The position numbers and the translations under genes were made by a program. Of a stretch of DNA of 5,754 nt, positions 4,275 through 5,754 are shown piece after piece. The notes beneath the pieces are model-generated. The model was not told where the DNA came from. It ran no database searches and was given only the letters and a program-made list of their open reading frames with translations. The number at the start of each line of letters is the position of its first letter. The first letter of the stretch is position 1. Source of the DNA: Syntrophaceae bacterium UBA2192 (lineage in GTDB: Bacteria; Desulfobacterota; Syntrophia; Syntrophales; UBA2192); contig DCVI01000004.1 in assembly GCA_002327315.1 (NCBI GenBank), positions 8,891-14,644 of the forward strand, given 5' to 3'.

Positions 4275-5138
4275 TTAAGAGACAGCCATTGTATTTTCGA
4301 ATGCCATGGGGCTTTGATAGCCTATGGTAGAATGCCTGCGCTTCCGGTTGTAAAACAACTCGATATAACTGAAAAGGCTCGCTCTGGCCTCAGAGCGCGA
4401 TCTGTAATCTTCAAACCCCACCCACTCGGTCTTGAGAGAATGGAAGAAGCTTTCCATGGGAGCATTGTCCCAGCAGTTGCCTTTCCTGCTCATGCTGCAT
4501 ACGATACCTAACTGGTTTAATTGTTGCTGATAGGTGCCTGAAGCGTATTGGACACCCTGATCAGAATGTAAGAGCACGCCCTGGATATTCCTTCTTTGAG
4601 CAGCTGCCATTGTAAGGGCGTCTTCTATGAGCTGGGTGCTGTTTTTCTCTCCCATGGACCAGCCCACGATCTTCCGGGAGTAAAGATCCATGATCACCGC
4701 CAGAAACAGCCATCCTTTTCTGGTCGGGATAAACGTAACATCCGAAACCCATTTCTCATTGGCTCGGGCTGCCGTAAAATCTCCACTCAGAGCGTTCCCG
4801 GCCGGCTTCTTGGTATGCCGTGAATCAGTCGTTATAACGAAGCGCTTATGCACTTTCGATTGGATGTGCTCTCGGCGCATCAGGTAGGCCACGGTGTTCC
4901 TTCCCACCCGCTCTCCCTGATCCAACAGCTCGGCATGGATGCGGGGGGCCCCATACAGCCGCCTGCTTTCAATGTGGGCTTGCCTGATTCTCGTGAGCAA
5001 ATATCTGTGTCGCCTGGCTCGATGGCTCTCCGGTCGATCCAGCCAATCATAGTACCCGCTTTTGGATACCTCTAATATCCTACACGTGGCCGCCACCTTA
5101 AAATGCGTTCTCTGCGATTGAATAAACCGGTACTTCAC
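4275..5138 (-). CDS. IS3-family transposase OrfB (DDE integrase domain)
   Basis: The 287-residue protein is the catalytic half of the IS3 transposase, which excises a circular intermediate by copy-out and inserts it elsewhere. Residues about 38-95 form the HTH_21 region (LYGAPRIHAEL at 61-71). An rve integrase core follows from about 125. The catalytic triad is complete: D133 in WVSDVTFIPT, D193 in HSDQGVQY and E229 in NAPMESFF, with 35 residues between the last two, the classic D(35)E spacing. The end has the FYNRKRRHSTIGYQSP motif typical of the family. The first codon as read is GTG at 5136-5138, overlapping the orfA stop. No good ribosome binding site is obvious, so it is probably made mainly as an OrfAB fusion by frameshifting at 5168-5174. 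Full length, no damage. Confidence 0.95.
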   Translation of the reverse strand: MKYRFIQSQRTHFKVAATCRILEVSKSGYYDWLDRPESHRARRHRYLLTRIRQAHIESRRLYGAPRIHAELLDQGERVGRNTVAYLMRREHIQSKVHKRFVITTDSRHTKKPAGNALSGDFTAARANEKWVSDVTFIPTRKGWLFLAVIMDLYSRKIVGWSMGEKNSTQLIEDALTMAAAQRRNIQGVLLHSDQGVQYASGTYQQQLNQLGIVCSMSRKGNCWDNAPMESFFHSLKTEWVGFEDYRSRSEARASLFSYIELFYNRKRRHSTIGYQSPMAFENTMAVS

Positions 5139-5437
5139 TTCAGTTCCCGCGCAAAGAACGCTGCGGCTTTTTTTAAAATTGCGTTCTCCTCCTTAACTTG
5201 TTCCAACTCGCGCCTCAGCCTGGCAATCTCCTCTGCCTCAGAGCCCTTGCTGGCGCGTTTCCCTGATCCGGGAAAGGCGGTGTCGCCCTCTCGGTCTCTC
5301 TGTTCCTTCCACTTATAGAGCTGATTCCTTCTGATCCCTAGCTCCCGAGCCAGCTCCGAGGGTATCTTTTTGCCCTCCTCAAGAAGTCGAACCGCTTCAA
5401 GCTTAAACTCCTGGCTAAATGCCTTCCTCCTTTTCAT
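5135..5437 (-). CDS. IS3-family OrfA (HTH DNA-binding protein)
   Basis: The 100-residue protein has the HTH_Tnp_1 domain at about residues 3-50 (FSQEFKLEAVRLLEEG, then ELARELGIRRNQLYKWKEQ). A coiled coil follows at about 67-91 with leucine-zipper-like positions L74, L78, V81, N85 and L88 for dimer formation. In this family OrfA binds the terminal repeats and supplies the DNA-binding half of the OrfAB transposase; free OrfA often tempers transposition. The ATG is preceded by AAAGGAG about 7 bases upstream. It overlaps orfB by 4 bases in the -1 frame. Length is normal for the family. Confidence 0.95.
   Translation of the reverse strand: MKRRKAFSQEFKLEAVRLLEEGKKIPSELARELGIRRNQLYKWKEQRDREGDTAFPGSGKRASKGSEAEEIARLRRELEQVKEENAILKKAAAFFARELK
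5168..5174 (-). promoter_or_regulatory. Programmed -1 frameshift site joining orfA and orfB
   Basis: On the minus strand seven A residues follow TTT and are phased A AAA AAA relative to orfA codons 88-90. orfB is in the -1 frame, and that frame is open from the slip site into orfB without a stop. Slippage would give a 387-residue OrfAB. This is the established expression strategy of IS3 elements; I did not identify the stimulating structure. Confidence 0.75.
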
Positions 5438-5474
5438 TGGACACTCCTTTCAGGTTTGTATATCCCTTCTCGAA

Positions 5475-5500
5475 GTGTCCGTCAAACTGGGGTAGGTTCA
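5475..5500 (-). repeat. IS3 right terminal inverted repeat
   Basis: On the minus strand it starts TGAACCTACCCC and includes ACGGACAC, matching the left end at 18 of 26 positions. It is about 40 bases upstream of orfA, so the orfA promoter probably overlaps it, as is usual in the family. Confidence 0.8.
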
Positions 5501-5520
5501 ACCTGACCCCAAATTCTTCC
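5501..5520. repeat. Target duplicate plus right half of the split type A repeat
   Basis: ACC (5501-5503) duplicates 4241-4243. TGACCCCAAATTCTTCC continues the type A repeat as in 2681-2697, with one extra A. On the minus strand this is the GGAAGAATTTGGGGTCA end of the repeat. Confidence 0.75.
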
Positions 5521-5533
5521 TAATTTTCCCTTA

Positions 5534-5577
5534 TCCCGGAGAGGAACTGACTGTCCGGGAAGATCCTGATTTATTCA
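5534..5577. repeat. 37-bp direct repeat, right of the IS, with a hairpin
   Basis: 5541-5577 matches 4144-4180 at 35 of 37 positions. In this copy TCCCGGA (5534-5540) and TCCGGGA (5554-5560) make a perfect 7-bp inverted repeat; the left arm is not preserved at the other copy. It suggests that more of the cupin leader or its repeat cluster was present here before the IS arrived. Confidence 0.7.
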
Positions 5578-5599
5578 CACCCAGAATGGGTTGTGCTTG

Positions 5600-5754
5600 T
5601 TAGGATTGCGATGGTTTTATGATTTTCGGGGACAATCTGAACTCGGATAAAAAATCTTTTACTTCAGTATCCGTTTGCCATGCCTTGTCTGATATAAATG
5701 CTCTGCACAAGTCATTTGTGTCATTTGTAGTCATGATCTGCCATGTTTTTAAAT
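5600..5754 (-). CDS. Doubtful short reading frame, possibly the end of a gene from the right
   Basis: A minus-strand frame is open from the window edge to a TAA at 5600-5602. It contains an ATG at 5732-5734 that would give 44 residues starting MTTNDTNDLCRAFISDKAW and ending in a serine-rich PSQS. No ribosome binding site precedes that ATG, so it may instead be the C-terminal end of a larger gene beyond the window. I do not recognise it. The composition is plausible for protein, but a frame this short could be chance. The rest of 5578-5599 shows nothing. Confidence 0.25.
   Translation of the reverse strand, partial: LKTWQIMTTNDTNDLCRAFISDKAWQTDTEVKDFLSEFRLSPKIIKPSQS

Larger units (their letters stand above)
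4244..5500 (-). mobile_element. Complete IS3-family insertion sequence, 1257 bp
   Basis: The element carries overlapping orfA and orfB on the minus strand. The terminal inverted repeats at 4244-4269 and 5475-5500 match at 18 of 26 positions, including shared CCCC and a perfect ACGGACAC; both outer ends are TG/CA. A 3-bp direct duplication, ACC, flanks it (4241-4243 and 5501-5503). Length, ends, duplication and the two-frame design all fit the IS3 family. The NCWDNAPMESFF motif points to the IS3 or IS51 group rather than IS150. Both frames are intact with all catalytic residues, so it may be active. It sits inside a type A repeat. Confidence 0.93.

Noticed and set aside
2663..5520. CRISPR array from the recurring CAAGACCTGACCCC motif
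   Set aside because: Copies are irregularly spaced, differ in flanks, often occur as facing pairs and have no uniform spacers or cas genes.
4144..5577. The 37-bp repeat as the IS target-site duplication
   Set aside because: It is 64 bases from the left end and 41 from the right end of the element. The real duplication is the ACC directly at the ends.

Overview
The window looks like a genome-plasticity region of a Gram-negative bacterium. Two genes encode signal-peptide-bearing outer-membrane beta-barrel proteins, which requires an outer membrane. A DUF169 gene and the dispersed CAAGACCTGACCCC repeat remind me of Desulfobacterota (former Deltaproteobacteria), but that placement is recall and inference and cannot be proved from this sequence. 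Nearly every gene lies on the minus strand.

Layout, left to right: (1) a DUF169 protein gene on the minus strand that runs off the left edge (1-767); (2) a small outer-membrane barrel gene (888-1523), with a 5' UTR stem-loop, a good sigma70-like promoter (1652-1680) and, further upstream, a strong terminator (1721-1754) facing the same way; (3) the first third of a decayed IS5-type transposase (1868-2029), cut off by a 78-bp inverted-repeat element (1789-1866); (4) the only plus-strand gene, an unrecognised 94-residue protein with a TTG start (2268-2552); (5) a second barrel gene (2668-3453), paralogous to the first but cut off at its C-terminus by a repeat; (6) two damaged tandem copies of a small cupin gene (3607-3761 and 3870-4100); (7) a complete IS3-family insertion sequence (4244-5500) with orfA, orfB, terminal inverted repeats, a frameshift site and a 3-bp target duplication; (8) about 250 bases at the right edge with repeat fragments and a doubtful short reading frame.

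The unifying theme is a dispersed short-repeat family. Type A has the core CAAGACCTGACCCC. Type B is a palindrome with core AGGGGCGTCCCCT and occurs three times. Type A copies supply the stop codon that ends the truncated barrel gene and the truncated cupin copy. They form the arms of two or three miniature inverted-repeat elements. One copy is the exact target of the IS3 insertion: removing the IS and one ACC restores an uninterrupted CAAGACCTGACCCCAA. The genes do not form an obvious pathway. The window reads as REP-like or MITE-like sequences that break genes, serve as recombination points and act as landing sites for a transposon. No tRNA, rRNA, CRISPR array or replication origin was recognised.
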